From Sphaerotilus sp. (GTDB lineage: Bacteria > Pseudomonadota > Gammaproteobacteria > Burkholderiales > Burkholderiaceae_C), in assembly GCA_013299055.1 (NCBI GenBank), contig JAAFKB010000010.1, forward strand, positions 1-59,423: 59,423 bases of DNA. Direction: 5' to 3'. A model generated the notes under the pieces. That model worked only from the letters and a program-made list of their open reading frames with translations, did not search any database and was not told the origin of the DNA. The translations under genes were made by a program, and so were the position numbers. Position 1 is the first letter of the stretch. Every line of letters begins with the position of its first letter. This document shows, one piece after another, positions 44,880 to 54,151 of this stretch.

Positions 44880-47800
44880 ATGTGGTTCACCCGCGTTTCC
44901 ATCGCCAACCCGGTGATGGCCACCATGGCCATGCTGGCACTGGTCGTGCTCGGCCTGTTCTCGTTCCAGCGGCTCAAGGTCGACCAGTTCCCGAGCGTCG
45001 AATTCCCCACCGTCGTCGTCAGCCTGGAGTACCCCGGTGCCTCCGCCGAGATCGTCGAGACGGAGGTCACGCGCAAGGTCGAGGAGGCGCTCAACACCAT
45101 CGCCGGCGTCAACCAGCTCTCCTCGCGCAGCTACTCCGGCACGTCGGTCGTGATCGTGCAGTTCAACCTCGACCTCGACAGCCGCAAGGCCGCCGACGAC
45201 GTGCGCGAGAAGCTGGCGGTGCTCAAGCCGCTGCTGCGCGACGAGGTGAAGGACGCCAAGGTCCAGCGTTTCGACCCCTCCAGCCGGCCGATCTGGACCC
45301 TGTCGGTGCGGGCCAGCGACGCCGCCCGCGTCAACCCGGTGCAGCTCTCCACCTGGGCCGACCAGACCCTGCGCAAACGGCTGGAAAACGCCCGCGGGGT
45401 CGGCTCGGTGGCGCTGGTCGGGGCAGTCAAGCGCGAGATCAACCTCTACCTCGACCCGCAGAAGCTCGAAGCCCTGGGGGTCAGCGCCGACCAGGTGATG
45501 GCCGCCGTCAAGACCGAGAACCAGGACCTGCCCGCCGGCACGCTGCGCTCAGGCGACAGCGAGCGCGTGGTGCAGATCCGCGGCCGGGTGCAGCGCCCCG
45601 AGGACTTCGCGCAGCTCGTCGTCGCCCGGCGCGGCACCACGCTGATCCGGCTCGGCCAGGTCGCCACGGTCGTCGATGGCCCTGAGGAAATCGACACGCT
45701 GGCCCTCTACAACGGCCAGCGCACGCTCGCCCTCGAAGTGCAGAAGGCGCAAGGGGAAAACACCATCGAGGTGGTGGACGGGCTGAACAAGGCGCTCGCG
45801 GCGGTGCAGGCCAGCGGGGAGGTGCCGCCCGGCATCGAGCTGAGCGTGGTGCGCGACAGCTCGCGGCCGATCCGCGTCTCGGTCAACAACGTGCGCCAGA
45901 CGCTGATCGAAGGCGCGGCGCTGACCATCCTGATCGTCTTCCTGTTCCTGAACTCGTGGCGCTCGACCGTCATCACCGGCCTGACGCTGCCCATCGCGCT
46001 GATCGGCACCTTCCTGTTCATGCAGCTCTTCGGCTTCTCGATCAACATGATCACGCTGATGGCGCTGAGCCTGTGCGTGGGCCTGCTGATCGACGACGCC
46101 ATCGTCGTGCGCGAGAACATCGTGCGCCACGTCCAGATGGGCAAGTCGGCGCACGACGCCGCGCTCGACGGCACGGCGGAAATCGGCCTGGCGGTGCTGG
46201 CCACCACGCTGTCGATCGTCGCGGTGTTCCTGCCGATCGGCTTCATGGGCGGGATCATCGGCAAGTTCTTCCACGAGTTCGGCATCACGATCGTGGCCGC
46301 GGTGCTGATCTCGATGTTCGTCAGCTTCACGCTCGACCCGATGCTCAGCTCCCTCTGGCACGACCCGGCGATCCACGACGAGGGCCAGCCCTTCCAGCCG
46401 CGCACGGTCTATGACCACACGCTCGGCCGCCTCACGCACGCGGTGGACCGGCTCTCGCACGGGCTGGGCGAAGGCTACCAGTCGGCGCTGGGCTGGTCGC
46501 TGCGGCATCCGCTGGCCACGCTGGGCCTCGCGCTGGCCACCTTCGTCGGCAGCCTCGTGCTGGTGAAGTCGCTGGGCACCGAGTTCGTCCCCAAGGCCGA
46601 CTACTCGGAAACCTTCGTCAGCTTCCACACCCCGGTCGGCTCGTCGCTGGAGGTCACCGAAGGCAAGGTGCGCGAGGTCGAGGCCATCATCCGCGAGCGG
46701 CCCGAGGTGCGCTACACGCTGGCGACCATCAACACCGGCCAGGCGCAGGGCAAGATCTACGCGCAGCTCTACATCCGCCTCGTCGACCGCAAGGACCGCA
46801 CGCTCAACCAGGACCAGCTCACCGGCCCGCTGCGCGAACGGCTGGCGCGCATCCCCGGCATCACCGTCACGCACGTCGGCCTGCTGGACGCGGTCGGCGG
46901 CAACAAGCCCTTGCAGCTCTCTCTCCAGGGCAGCGATCTGGCCGAACTGCAGCGCCAGAGTGCGGCGATCGCCGACAAGCTGCGCGGCATCCCCGGCCTG
47001 GTCGATCTCGACACCAGCGCCAAGCCGAACCAGCCGACGGTGGCCATCGACGTGCGGCGCGACGTGGCGGCCGACCTGGGGCTGAGCGTGGGCAGCATCA
47101 CCAACGGCCTGCGGTCGCTGGTGGCCGGGCAGACCCTCGGCAACTGGCGGGCCAGCGACGACCTGAACGTGGACGTGAAGGTGCGGCTGGCCCCGCAGGC
47201 GCGTGACGACCTGGGCGACCTGCAGCGGCTGACGTTCTCGGCCGGGCAGAACGCCGACGGCAGCCCGCGGCTGGTGCGCCTCGGCCAGGTCGCCGACGTG
47301 CGCGCCGACAGCACCGCCAACCAGATCAACCGCCGCGACCTGACCCGCGAGGTCGAGCTGACCGCCAACGTCTACGGCCGCTCGCTGGGCGAGGTCTCCG
47401 CCGACATCCGCCGCATCCTGGAGGCCGAGACGCTGCCGCCGGGCATGCGCTGGCGCTTCGGCGGCTCGACCAAGGACATGGCGGAGAGCTTCGGCTACGC
47501 GGTGTCGGCGCTGGCGATGGGCGTGATCTTCATCTACATGATCCTGGCGTCGCAGTTCCGCAGCTTCCTGCAGCCGATCGCGCTGATGAGTTCGCTGCCG
47601 CTGACGCTGGTGGGCGTGGTGCTGACGCTGCTGGCCTTCGGCTCGACGATGAACCTGTTCTCGATCATCGGCGTGGTGATGCTGATGGGGCTGGTGACGA
47701 AGAACGCCATCCTGCTGCTGGACTTCGCCATCCGTGCCCGCAGTGGCGACGTGACCGGCCAGCCGCTGGAGCGGGCCGAGGCGCTGCTGCTGGCGGCCAA

Positions 47801-48062
47801 GGTGCGGCTGCGGCCGATCCTCATGACCACGCTGGCGATGGTCTTCGGCATGGTGCCGCTCGCGTTCGCGCTGTCGGAAGGCGCTGAACAACGGGCGCCG
47901 ATGGGGCAGGCGGTCATCGGCGGCGTGATCACCTCGTCGGTGCTGACGCTGGTGGTGGTGCCGGTGGTGTACTGCTATCTGGACGACCTGGGCGCGTGGT
48001 GGCGGCGCCGATTTGCACCCCAGTCGGCAGATCGCCCGACCACCCCCACGGCCAGCTCCTAA
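44880..48062 (+). CDS. RND efflux inner-membrane transporter (HAE1-type)
   Basis: 1060 residues, the size of AcrB-like pumps. VSIANPVMATMAMLALVVLGLFSF at the N terminus, two large periplasmic loops, and the proton-relay helix GLLIDDAIVVRENIVRH with its two adjacent aspartates. A second TM bundle includes SSLPLTLVGVVLTLLAFGSTMN and LMGLVTKNAILLLDFA. It couples proton import to export of drugs or other hydrophobic compounds. CCGGAG lies upstream of the ATG and 15 bases separate it from the adaptor gene. Confidence 0.95.
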   Translation: MWFTRVSIANPVMATMAMLALVVLGLFSFQRLKVDQFPSVEFPTVVVSLEYPGASAEIVETEVTRKVEEALNTIAGVNQLSSRSYSGTSVVIVQFNLDLDSRKAADDVREKLAVLKPLLRDEVKDAKVQRFDPSSRPIWTLSVRASDAARVNPVQLSTWADQTLRKRLENARGVGSVALVGAVKREINLYLDPQKLEALGVSADQVMAAVKTENQDLPAGTLRSGDSERVVQIRGRVQRPEDFAQLVVARRGTTLIRLGQVATVVDGPEEIDTLALYNGQRTLALEVQKAQGENTIEVVDGLNKALAAVQASGEVPPGIELSVVRDSSRPIRVSVNNVRQTLIEGAALTILIVFLFLNSWRSTVITGLTLPIALIGTFLFMQLFGFSINMITLMALSLCVGLLIDDAIVVRENIVRHVQMGKSAHDAALDGTAEIGLAVLATTLSIVAVFLPIGFMGGIIGKFFHEFGITIVAAVLISMFVSFTLDPMLSSLWHDPAIHDEGQPFQPRTVYDHTLGRLTHAVDRLSHGLGEGYQSALGWSLRHPLATLGLALATFVGSLVLVKSLGTEFVPKADYSETFVSFHTPVGSSLEVTEGKVREVEAIIRERPEVRYTLATINTGQAQGKIYAQLYIRLVDRKDRTLNQDQLTGPLRERLARIPGITVTHVGLLDAVGGNKPLQLSLQGSDLAELQRQSAAIADKLRGIPGLVDLDTSAKPNQPTVAIDVRRDVAADLGLSVGSITNGLRSLVAGQTLGNWRASDDLNVDVKVRLAPQARDDLGDLQRLTFSAGQNADGSPRLVRLGQVADVRADSTANQINRRDLTREVELTANVYGRSLGEVSADIRRILEAETLPPGMRWRFGGSTKDMAESFGYAVSALAMGVIFIYMILASQFRSFLQPIALMSSLPLTLVGVVLTLLAFGSTMNLFSIIGVVMLMGLVTKNAILLLDFAIRARSGDVTGQPLERAEALLLAAKVRLRPILMTTLAMVFGMVPLAFALSEGAEQRAPMGQAVIGGVITSSVLTLVVVPVVYCYLDDLGAWWRRRFAPQSADRPTTPTASS

Positions 48063-48111
48063 AATGGCAGGTTTTGTTGCGCAAGACCCCCAAGCTCCCG
48101 AGGAATTCAAG

Positions 48112-48765
48112 ATGAACGTCGAACAGGCCCGTTTCAACATGATCGAGCAGCAGATCCGTCCCTGGGACGTGCTGGATCAGTCGGTGCTGTCGCTGCTGGC
48201 CGTCGTCAAGCGCGAGGACTTCGTGCCGGCCGCCCACCGCAGCATCGCCTTCACGGACCTGGAGATTCCGCTGCCGGGCGGACAAGTCATGCTGGCGCCG
48301 CGCCTGGAGGCCCGCCTGCTGCAGGCGCTGGAGCTGCACCGCCACGAGAAGGCGCTGGAGATCGGCACCGGCTCGGGCTTCATGGCCGCGCTGATGGCGC
48401 ACAAGGCCCAGCAGGTCGTCACCTACGAGAAGCGCCCGGAGCTGGTGGCGATGGCGCGGGAACACCTGCGCCAGGCGGCGGTGATGAACGTCGAGGTCCG
48501 CCAGGGCGATGGCGCGCAGGGCGACGCCGGGCGCGGACCGTGGGACGTGATCGTGCTGTCGGGATCGGTGGCGGAGGTGCCCAAGGCGCTGCTCCAGCAA
48601 CTCAAGGTCGGGGGCCGTCTGGTGGCGGTGGTCGGCCACGAGCCGATGATGCGGGCGCTGCGGGTGCGCCGCCTGAGCGAGCGCGACTTCACCACCGAAG
48701 TGCTGTTCGACACCGTGGCGCCGCGCCTCGACGGCTTCGCGCAACCGTCGTCCTTCCAGTTCTGA
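48112..48765 (+). CDS. pcm: Protein-L-isoaspartate O-methyltransferase-like protein
   Basis: 217 residues. Starts MNVEQARFNMIEQQIRPWDVLD and has the SAM-binding motif EIGTGSGFMAALMA (motif I) and GPWDVIVLSGSVAEVPKALLQQLKVGGRLVAVVG, as in PCMT-type enzymes. The segment around the usual TGxG loop is short of the typical HIS in classical Pcm, so repair activity is not assured. GAGGAATTC precedes the ATG. Just upstream of a rhodanese and tolC, an order I associate with many Burkholderiales. Confidence 0.82.
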   Translation: MNVEQARFNMIEQQIRPWDVLDQSVLSLLAVVKREDFVPAAHRSIAFTDLEIPLPGGQVMLAPRLEARLLQALELHRHEKALEIGTGSGFMAALMAHKAQQVVTYEKRPELVAMAREHLRQAAVMNVEVRQGDGAQGDAGRGPWDVIVLSGSVAEVPKALLQQLKVGGRLVAVVGHEPMMRALRVRRLSERDFTTEVLFDTVAPRLDGFAQPSSFQF

Positions 48766-48782
48766 GCCCGGGACACCACGCC

Positions 48783-49124
48783 ATGCAAGCCCTGTCCGTC
48801 GACGCCGTCACAGCCTTGGTGCGCGACTGCACCGCCCAGGGTCTGCACCCCGTGCTGCTGGACGTGCGCGAACCCTGGGAAATCGCCACGGCGCGGATTG
48901 CGCTGGACGGCGCGGCATTGGTCACGGTCCCGATGCAGCAAATTCCCGCACGCCTGGCCGAAATCGACCCGGAACAGCCCATCCTTGCGCTGTGCCACCA
49001 CGGTATGCGCAGTCAGCAGGTGGCCCTGTTCCTGGACCGGCAGGGATACCCCAAGGTGTACAACATCTCCGGTGGCATCGATGCCTGGTCCCGGCAAGTC
49101 GACCCGACCGTGCCCGTGTACTGA
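48783..49124 (+). CDS. Rhodanese-like single-domain sulfurtransferase
   Basis: 113 residues. LLDVREPWEIATARI is the typical N-terminal block; the catalytic loop is CHHGMRSQQVALFL, with the active-site Cys near residue 70; the end is VYNISGGIDAWS. It transfers sulfane sulfur to a thiol acceptor. It lies between pcm and tolC, 17 and 38 bases away. Confidence 0.92.
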   Translation: MQALSVDAVTALVRDCTAQGLHPVLLDVREPWEIATARIALDGAALVTVPMQQIPARLAEIDPEQPILALCHHGMRSQQVALFLDRQGYPKVYNISGGIDAWSRQVDPTVPVY

Positions 49125-49162
49125 GTCCGTTCGTTCCAGTTCCCTAGTCCGAGGAAGCGCCC

Positions 49163-50500
49163 ATGTCCGTGTCCCCACCCCCCTTGTCGTGCCGCCTGGC
49201 TGGCCTCGCCGCCGCTGTCCTGACGAGCCTGTGCGCCCCTGCTGCGGCCGAGAACCTCAAGGAGGTGCACGAGGCCGCCAAGGCCTACGACGCCACCTAC
49301 CTCGCCGCACGCGCTGCCGCCGACGCCAGCCGCCACAAGGCCGCCCAGGCCGACGCCCTGACCCGGCCGACCGTGAGCCTGCAGGCGGGCGCCACCCACA
49401 GCGGCACCGACACGCCGCTGTTCGGCTCGCGCTCGACCACCTCCGGCACGCTGGGCGTGGTGGCCGTGCAGCCGCTGTTCAACCGGCCCAACGGCTTCAC
49501 CATCGACAAGGCCCGCAAGGCGCTCGACATCGCGCAAGCCGACCTCGCCAACGCCGAGCAGGAGCTGGCGGTGCGGGTGGCGCAGGCGTATTTCGACGTG
49601 CTGGCCGCCCAGGACACCCTGGCCACCGCCCGCGCCTCGAAGACCGCGATCAGCGAGCAGCTCGCCTCGGCCAAGCGCAACTTCGAGGTCGGCACCGCCA
49701 CCATCACCGACACCCGCGAAGCGCAGGCCCGCTTCGACCTGGCCACCGCGCAGGAAATCGCCGCCGACAACGACGTGCGCACCCGCCGCCTGGCCCTGGA
49801 CCAGCTCGCCGGGCGCCAGAACCTGCAGCCCAACGGCCTGGCCCTGCCGGCGACGCTGCCCGTGCCCACCGATCCGGTGGACACCTGGGTCGGCCTCACC
49901 GAGGACAGCCCGTCGGTGCGCAAGGCCCGGCTGGCCTATGACATCGCCAAGCTGGAGACCCAGCGCACCGACGCCGTGCGCCTGCCCACCGTCGATCTGC
50001 AGGGCCAGCTCGGCGGCGCCAACAACCGCGGCACGGGCGCCAGCTCGTCCGGGGGGGCCGGCACGACGCTCAACCATTCGCTGGGCGTGACGCTGAAGGT
50101 GCCGCTCTACACCGGCCACGCGGTCGAGAACCAGGTCCGCGAAGCGGTGTCGCTCGAAGAGAAGTCGCGCAACGAACTGGAGGCCGCCCGCCGTGCGGTC
50201 GCGCAGGCCACGCGGCAGGTCTACTTCGGCGTGCAGTCCGGCTCGGCCCAGGTCCGCGCCCTCGAAGCCGCCGAGGCCTCCAGCAAGCTCGCGCTGGACG
50301 CCACCAAGCTCGGCTACAAGGTGGGCGTGCGGGTGAACCTGGACGTGCTCAACGCGCAGACCCAGCTGTTCTCGACCCAGCGCGATCTGGCCAAGGCCCG
50401 CTACGACGTGCTCGTCAACGGACTGAAGCTGCGCCAGGCCGCGGGCGTGCTCGCCCCCAGCGACATCGACGCCGTCAACGCCCTGCTGACGGGCCGATGA
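49163..50500 (+). CDS. tolC: TolC-family outer-membrane efflux channel
   Basis: 445 residues. Signal peptide (LAGLAAAVLTSLCAPAAAEN), then two structural repeats with long helices (DLANAEQELAVRVAQAYFDVLAAQDTLATARASK; SLEEKSRNELEAARRAVAQATRQVYFGVQSGS) and strand segments. The end of each repeat (NGFTIDKA, YTGHAVENQVR) matches the outer-membrane barrel strands. It provides the exit duct for the tripartite pump. The last 26 bases overlap the convergent waaA. Confidence 0.93.
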   Translation: MSVSPPPLSCRLAGLAAAVLTSLCAPAAAENLKEVHEAAKAYDATYLAARAAADASRHKAAQADALTRPTVSLQAGATHSGTDTPLFGSRSTTSGTLGVVAVQPLFNRPNGFTIDKARKALDIAQADLANAEQELAVRVAQAYFDVLAAQDTLATARASKTAISEQLASAKRNFEVGTATITDTREAQARFDLATAQEIAADNDVRTRRLALDQLAGRQNLQPNGLALPATLPVPTDPVDTWVGLTEDSPSVRKARLAYDIAKLETQRTDAVRLPTVDLQGQLGGANNRGTGASSSGGAGTTLNHSLGVTLKVPLYTGHAVENQVREAVSLEEKSRNELEAARRAVAQATRQVYFGVQSGSAQVRALEAAEASSKLALDATKLGYKVGVRVNLDVLNAQTQLFSTQRDLAKARYDVLVNGLKLRQAAGVLAPSDIDAVNALLTGR

Positions 50501-51791
50501 GGGGCAGCAGGGCGACGGCCATGCGCCGGGCCGCCCCCTGGTCCTGTCCGGCATAGGCGCGAGCGGCCGTCACCGCGGCGGCCCGCGCCACCGGGGCCTG
50601 CGCCAGCGCACAGGCGGCGCCGACCGCCTCCACCAGATCGCCACACCGCCACGCCGCGCCCTGCGCTACCGCGCCCTGGGCCGCCTGCGCGAAGTTGAAG
50701 GTGTGCAGCCCCAGGAAGATCGGGCAGCCACACGCTGCCGCTTCGATCAGGTTCTGCCCCCCCAGCGGGGCGAAGCTGCCCCCCAGCAAGGCCGCATGGG
50801 CGCAGGCGTAGTAGGCCGGCATCTCGCCCATGGTGTCGCCCAGCCACACATCGGCCTGCCGCGCCAGCGCACCCGGCCCCCCCTCCCCCCAGCTGCTGCG
50901 GCGCACCAGCGTCAGCCCCGCGGCGACCACCCCCCGCGCCACCTCGTCGAACCGCTGCGGATGCCGTGGCACGAGCAGCAGCAGCGGCCGCGGCTGCCCC
51001 GCGGCACGTTGCGCGCACAGCGCCTGCCAAGCCGCCAGCAGTGGCGCGTCCTCGCCCTCGCGCCAGCTGGCGGCCAGCACCACCGGCCGGGCCAGACCTG
51101 CGCTCCAGCTCTCCCCCATGGCCAGGAGCGCCGGCGGCGGGTTCTGGTCGAACTTGAGGTTGCCTGCCACCTGCAGTGCCTGCGCCGACACCCCCGCCAG
51201 GTGCAGGCGCTGCGCGTCGGCGTCGGTCTGGGCGAGGGCCTGGTGCAGCGCCTGGGCCGCCGGACGCAGCAGCGCGTCGAAGCGCAGCGACTGCCGCAGG
51301 CTGCGCTCGGACAGCCGCGCATTGGCCAGCACCACCGGCACCCCGGCCCGCCCGGCCGCGTGCAGCAGCTGCGGCCACACCTCGGTTTCCATCAGCACCC
51401 CCAGCGCGGGCCGGTGGCGCGCCAGGAAGCGGCGCACCGCCCCCGGCGTGTCCAGCGGCAGCCAGCACTGGTGGTCGCCGGGCTGCAGCAGCGCGGCGCC
51501 CGCAGCACGTCCGGTGGCCGTGCCGTGGGTCAGCAGCAGGCGCAGGTCCGGCCGCACACTGCGCAGCGCCTGGACCAGGGGCATGGCAGCACGCGTTTCC
51601 CCCAGCGACACGGCGTGCAGCCAGAGTGCGCCCGGCGACGTGGCGGGTCCGAAGCCCAGCCGCTCCGACAAGCCCGCGCCATACAACGGCTCCCGGCGCG
51701 CACGCCACAGCAGCCGCAGCAGCAGCAGCGGCAGCAGCAGCCGCAGCCCCCAGCCGTACACCGCCAGGGCCAGACGCTGGCGCAGGCTCAT
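50475..51791 (-). CDS. waaA: 3-deoxy-D-manno-octulosonic acid (Kdo) transferase
   Basis: 438 residues. N-terminal TM anchor (YGWGLRLLLPLLLLRLLWRA). The family block LWLHAVSLGETRAAMPLVQAL holds the catalytic Glu region, followed by LLTHGTATGR, METEVWPQLLHAAGR and DTMGEMPAYYACAHAALLGGSFAPLGGQNLIEAAACG. It adds Kdo to lipid A at the inner membrane. The ATG at 51791 is preferred over a GTG two codons upstream. Converges onto tolC. Confidence 0.95.
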   Translation of the reverse strand: MSLRQRLALAVYGWGLRLLLPLLLLRLLWRARREPLYGAGLSERLGFGPATSPGALWLHAVSLGETRAAMPLVQALRSVRPDLRLLLTHGTATGRAAGAALLQPGDHQCWLPLDTPGAVRRFLARHRPALGVLMETEVWPQLLHAAGRAGVPVVLANARLSERSLRQSLRFDALLRPAAQALHQALAQTDADAQRLHLAGVSAQALQVAGNLKFDQNPPPALLAMGESWSAGLARPVVLAASWREGEDAPLLAAWQALCAQRAAGQPRPLLLLVPRHPQRFDEVARGVVAAGLTLVRRSSWGEGGPGALARQADVWLGDTMGEMPAYYACAHAALLGGSFAPLGGQNLIEAAACGCPIFLGLHTFNFAQAAQGAVAQGAAWRCGDLVEAVGAACALAQAPVARAAAVTAARAYAGQDQGAARRMAVALLPLIGPSAGR

Positions 51792-51810
51792 GGCCACAGA
51801 CAGGCGTGGC

Positions 51811-53205
51811 TCAGTGCGCCGACGTCTGGACTTCGGCTTCCGGCATCACCTTGCGCAGCGCCGCCATGAAGTCGTGCTCGATGCGGACCAGCGCCTCGGC
51901 GGTGTGGCCCTCGAAGCGCAGCACCAGCACCGGCGTGGTGTTGGACGCACGGATCAGGCCGAAGCCGTCCGGGTAGTCGCCGCGCAGCCCGTCGATGGTG
52001 CCGATCTCGGCGCCGGGAAAGTCGGCCTGGGCGATGAGCTGCTCGACGATGGCGTGCTGGTTGCCGGCGGGCACCGCCACGTTCAGCTCCGGCGTGCTGT
52101 GGCTGGTCGGCAGCGCCTTGAGCACCGCGCTCGGGTCGGCGAAGCGCGAGAGGATTTCCAGCAGCCGGGCCGCCGTGTACATCGCGTCGTCGAAACCATA
52201 CCAACGCTCGCCGAAGAAGATGTGGCCGCTCATCTCGCCGGCCAGCGGAGCGCCGGTCTCGCGCAGCTTGGCCTTCATCAGCGAGTGGCCGGTCTTCCAC
52301 ATCATCGGCACGCCACCCGCTTCGCGAATGCCCACCGGCAGGCGCTGCGAGCACTTCACGTCATAGAGGATCAGGCCGTCGGGGTTGCGCGTCAGGATGT
52401 CCTGCGCGAACAGCAGCATCTGGCGGTCCGGGAAGATGATCTCGCCGTCCTGGGTGACGAGGCCCAGCCGGTCGCCGTCGCCGTCGAAGGCCAGGCCCAG
52501 CTCGAATTCCGTGGCGTGGACCACCTTGATCAGGTCGGCCAGGTTCTCCAGCTTGGACGGGTCCGGGTGGTGGTTGGGGAAATCGCCGTCGACGCGGCTG
52601 TACAGCTCCACCACCTCGCAGCCCAGCGCCTTGAGGATGCCGGGCGACGACGCGCCGGGAATGCCGTTGCCGGAATCGACCACGATCTTCATCGGGCGGG
52701 AGAGCGTGCAGTCGCCGGTGATGCGCTGGGTGTACTCGGGCAGGATGTCCAGCGTGGCGATGGCGCCGGGCGTGGCGGCTGCCGTGTAGGTCTCGGACTC
52801 CATGCGCGCGCGCAGGCCCTGGATGGTGTCGCCGTAGATGGCCACGCCGCCCAGCACCATCTTGAAGCCGTTGTAGTCCTTGGGGTTGTGGCTGCCCGTG
52901 ACCTGGATGCCGCTGCGGCAGCCGATGCCGGCGCGGGTGGCGGCCACGTAGTAGAGCATCGGCGTGGTCACGGCGCCCAGGTCGATCACCTCCAGCCCGG
53001 TCGAGGCCAGGCCGCGCATCAGGGCCGCACCCAGGTCCGGGCCGGAGACACGCCCGTCACGCCCCACCGCCACGGCGCGTTCGCCCAGCGCGAGGGCTTC
53101 GGTGCCGAAGGCGCGGCCCAGGTGTTCGGCGAAGTCGGTGTCGAGCGCCTGGCCGACGATGCCGCGGATGTCATAAGCCTTGAAGGCGGAAGCGGTCACT
53201 TGCAT
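51811..53205 (-). CDS. Phosphomannomutase/phosphoglucomutase (AlgC-like)
   Basis: 464 residues. The phosphoserine loop is TGSHNPKDYNGFKMV (about 110-124), the metal-binding loop is FDGDGDRLGLV, the sugar-binding loop is GEMSGHIFF, and the phosphate-binding loop is RASNTTPVLVLRFEG near the C terminus. It interconverts hexose 1- and 6-phosphates for LPS and exopolysaccharide nucleotide-sugar supply. The start at 53205 is the homologous one; the longer open frame upstream is non-coding. Confidence 0.95.
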   Translation of the reverse strand: MQVTASAFKAYDIRGIVGQALDTDFAEHLGRAFGTEALALGERAVAVGRDGRVSGPDLGAALMRGLASTGLEVIDLGAVTTPMLYYVAATRAGIGCRSGIQVTGSHNPKDYNGFKMVLGGVAIYGDTIQGLRARMESETYTAAATPGAIATLDILPEYTQRITGDCTLSRPMKIVVDSGNGIPGASSPGILKALGCEVVELYSRVDGDFPNHHPDPSKLENLADLIKVVHATEFELGLAFDGDGDRLGLVTQDGEIIFPDRQMLLFAQDILTRNPDGLILYDVKCSQRLPVGIREAGGVPMMWKTGHSLMKAKLRETGAPLAGEMSGHIFFGERWYGFDDAMYTAARLLEILSRFADPSAVLKALPTSHSTPELNVAVPAGNQHAIVEQLIAQADFPGAEIGTIDGLRGDYPDGFGLIRASNTTPVLVLRFEGHTAEALVRIEHDFMAALRKVMPEAEVQTSAH

Positions 53206-53311
53206 AGCAGGAATCCTGATCGGGTCGATAGTCGAAGGGTAAAAGGCCCGCGCATTGTAGGGAGCGGCCCCCCTGGCACCGCCCTCCCATGCCTGAACGG
53301 GCGGATCTGCG

Positions 53312-54151
53312 TCACATGGCGTGAACTCGGTCCGCGTGGCTGTAGACCGTGGCCCGTTCGCCACGCACGAAACCGGCCAGCACCAGCCCCGCCGCCGCCG
53401 CCGTGCGCACGGCCAGTCCGGTCGGCGCCGACACGGCGGCCAGCAGCCCCACCCCCGCGCTGGCGGTCTTGTAGACCATCTCGTAGCTGGCGCGGCTGGT
53501 GACGGCGATGAAGCCCTCGGCCGGGTCCACCTCCGCCAGGGCCATCGCGCCGATGAGCTTGTCCAGCGCGTTGTGGCGGCCCACGTCCTCGCGCACCAGC
53601 CGCACCGCGCCGTCCAGCCCGCACCACGCGGCGGCGTGTGTCGCCCCTGTCGCCTGGGAGAGGGTCTGGTGGCGGGGCATCTCGGCCATGGCGCGGGCGA
53701 GCGCCGCAGCGGCCACCTCGACCGGGGCCACCGTGGCGCGCACCGGGCGGATGGCCTCGGCCAGGCTTTCGGTGCCGCAGAGTCCGCAGCCGGTGCGTCC
53801 GGCCAGCGTGCGGCGGCGCTCCTTCAGGCGCATGAAGCAGCGCAGCGTGACCTTCAGCTCCAGCGACAGGCCCTGCTCCGCCACGCCGGCCAGCGGGGTC
53901 GAGACACTCAGGTCGCTGGGGGTGGTCTCGCAGTCGAGCAGGTCGTCGGGGCTGTCGATGATGCCTTCGGACAAGGAGAAGCCCAGCGCGAAGTCCTCCA
54001 GATCCTGCGGCGTGGCCAGCATCACGGCGTGGGAGATGCCGTTGTAGACCAGCGCCACCGGCACCTCCTCGGCCAGCGCCGCCGACACCGTCGCGTCCTG
54101 CCCCCCGGCCGCCTCCAGCCGACGGGCCGGGTAGTGGATCACAGGCGCCAT
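53312..54151 (-). CDS. fdhD: Formate dehydrogenase accessory sulfurtransferase FdhD
   Basis: 279 residues. The diagnostic CxxC motif is GRTGCGLCGTESL (about 120-132). TGATHAAAWCGLDGAVRLVREDVGRHNALDKLIGAM and VTSRASYEMVYKTASAGV follow as in FdhD. It transfers sulfur to the molybdenum centre of formate dehydrogenase, which is not in this window. The start overlaps the upstream dehydrogenase stop by 13 bases. Confidence 0.95.
   Translation of the reverse strand: MAPVIHYPARRLEAAGGQDATVSAALAEEVPVALVYNGISHAVMLATPQDLEDFALGFSLSEGIIDSPDDLLDCETTPSDLSVSTPLAGVAEQGLSLELKVTLRCFMRLKERRRTLAGRTGCGLCGTESLAEAIRPVRATVAPVEVAAAALARAMAEMPRHQTLSQATGATHAAAWCGLDGAVRLVREDVGRHNALDKLIGAMALAEVDPAEGFIAVTSRASYEMVYKTASAGVGLLAAVSAPTGLAVRTAAAAGLVLAGFVRGERATVYSHADRVHAM

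Noticed and set aside
45549..48140. An 863-codon minus-strand open frame opposite the RND transporter
   Set aside because: Antisense shadow; composition is His/Arg/Gln-rich and without domains.
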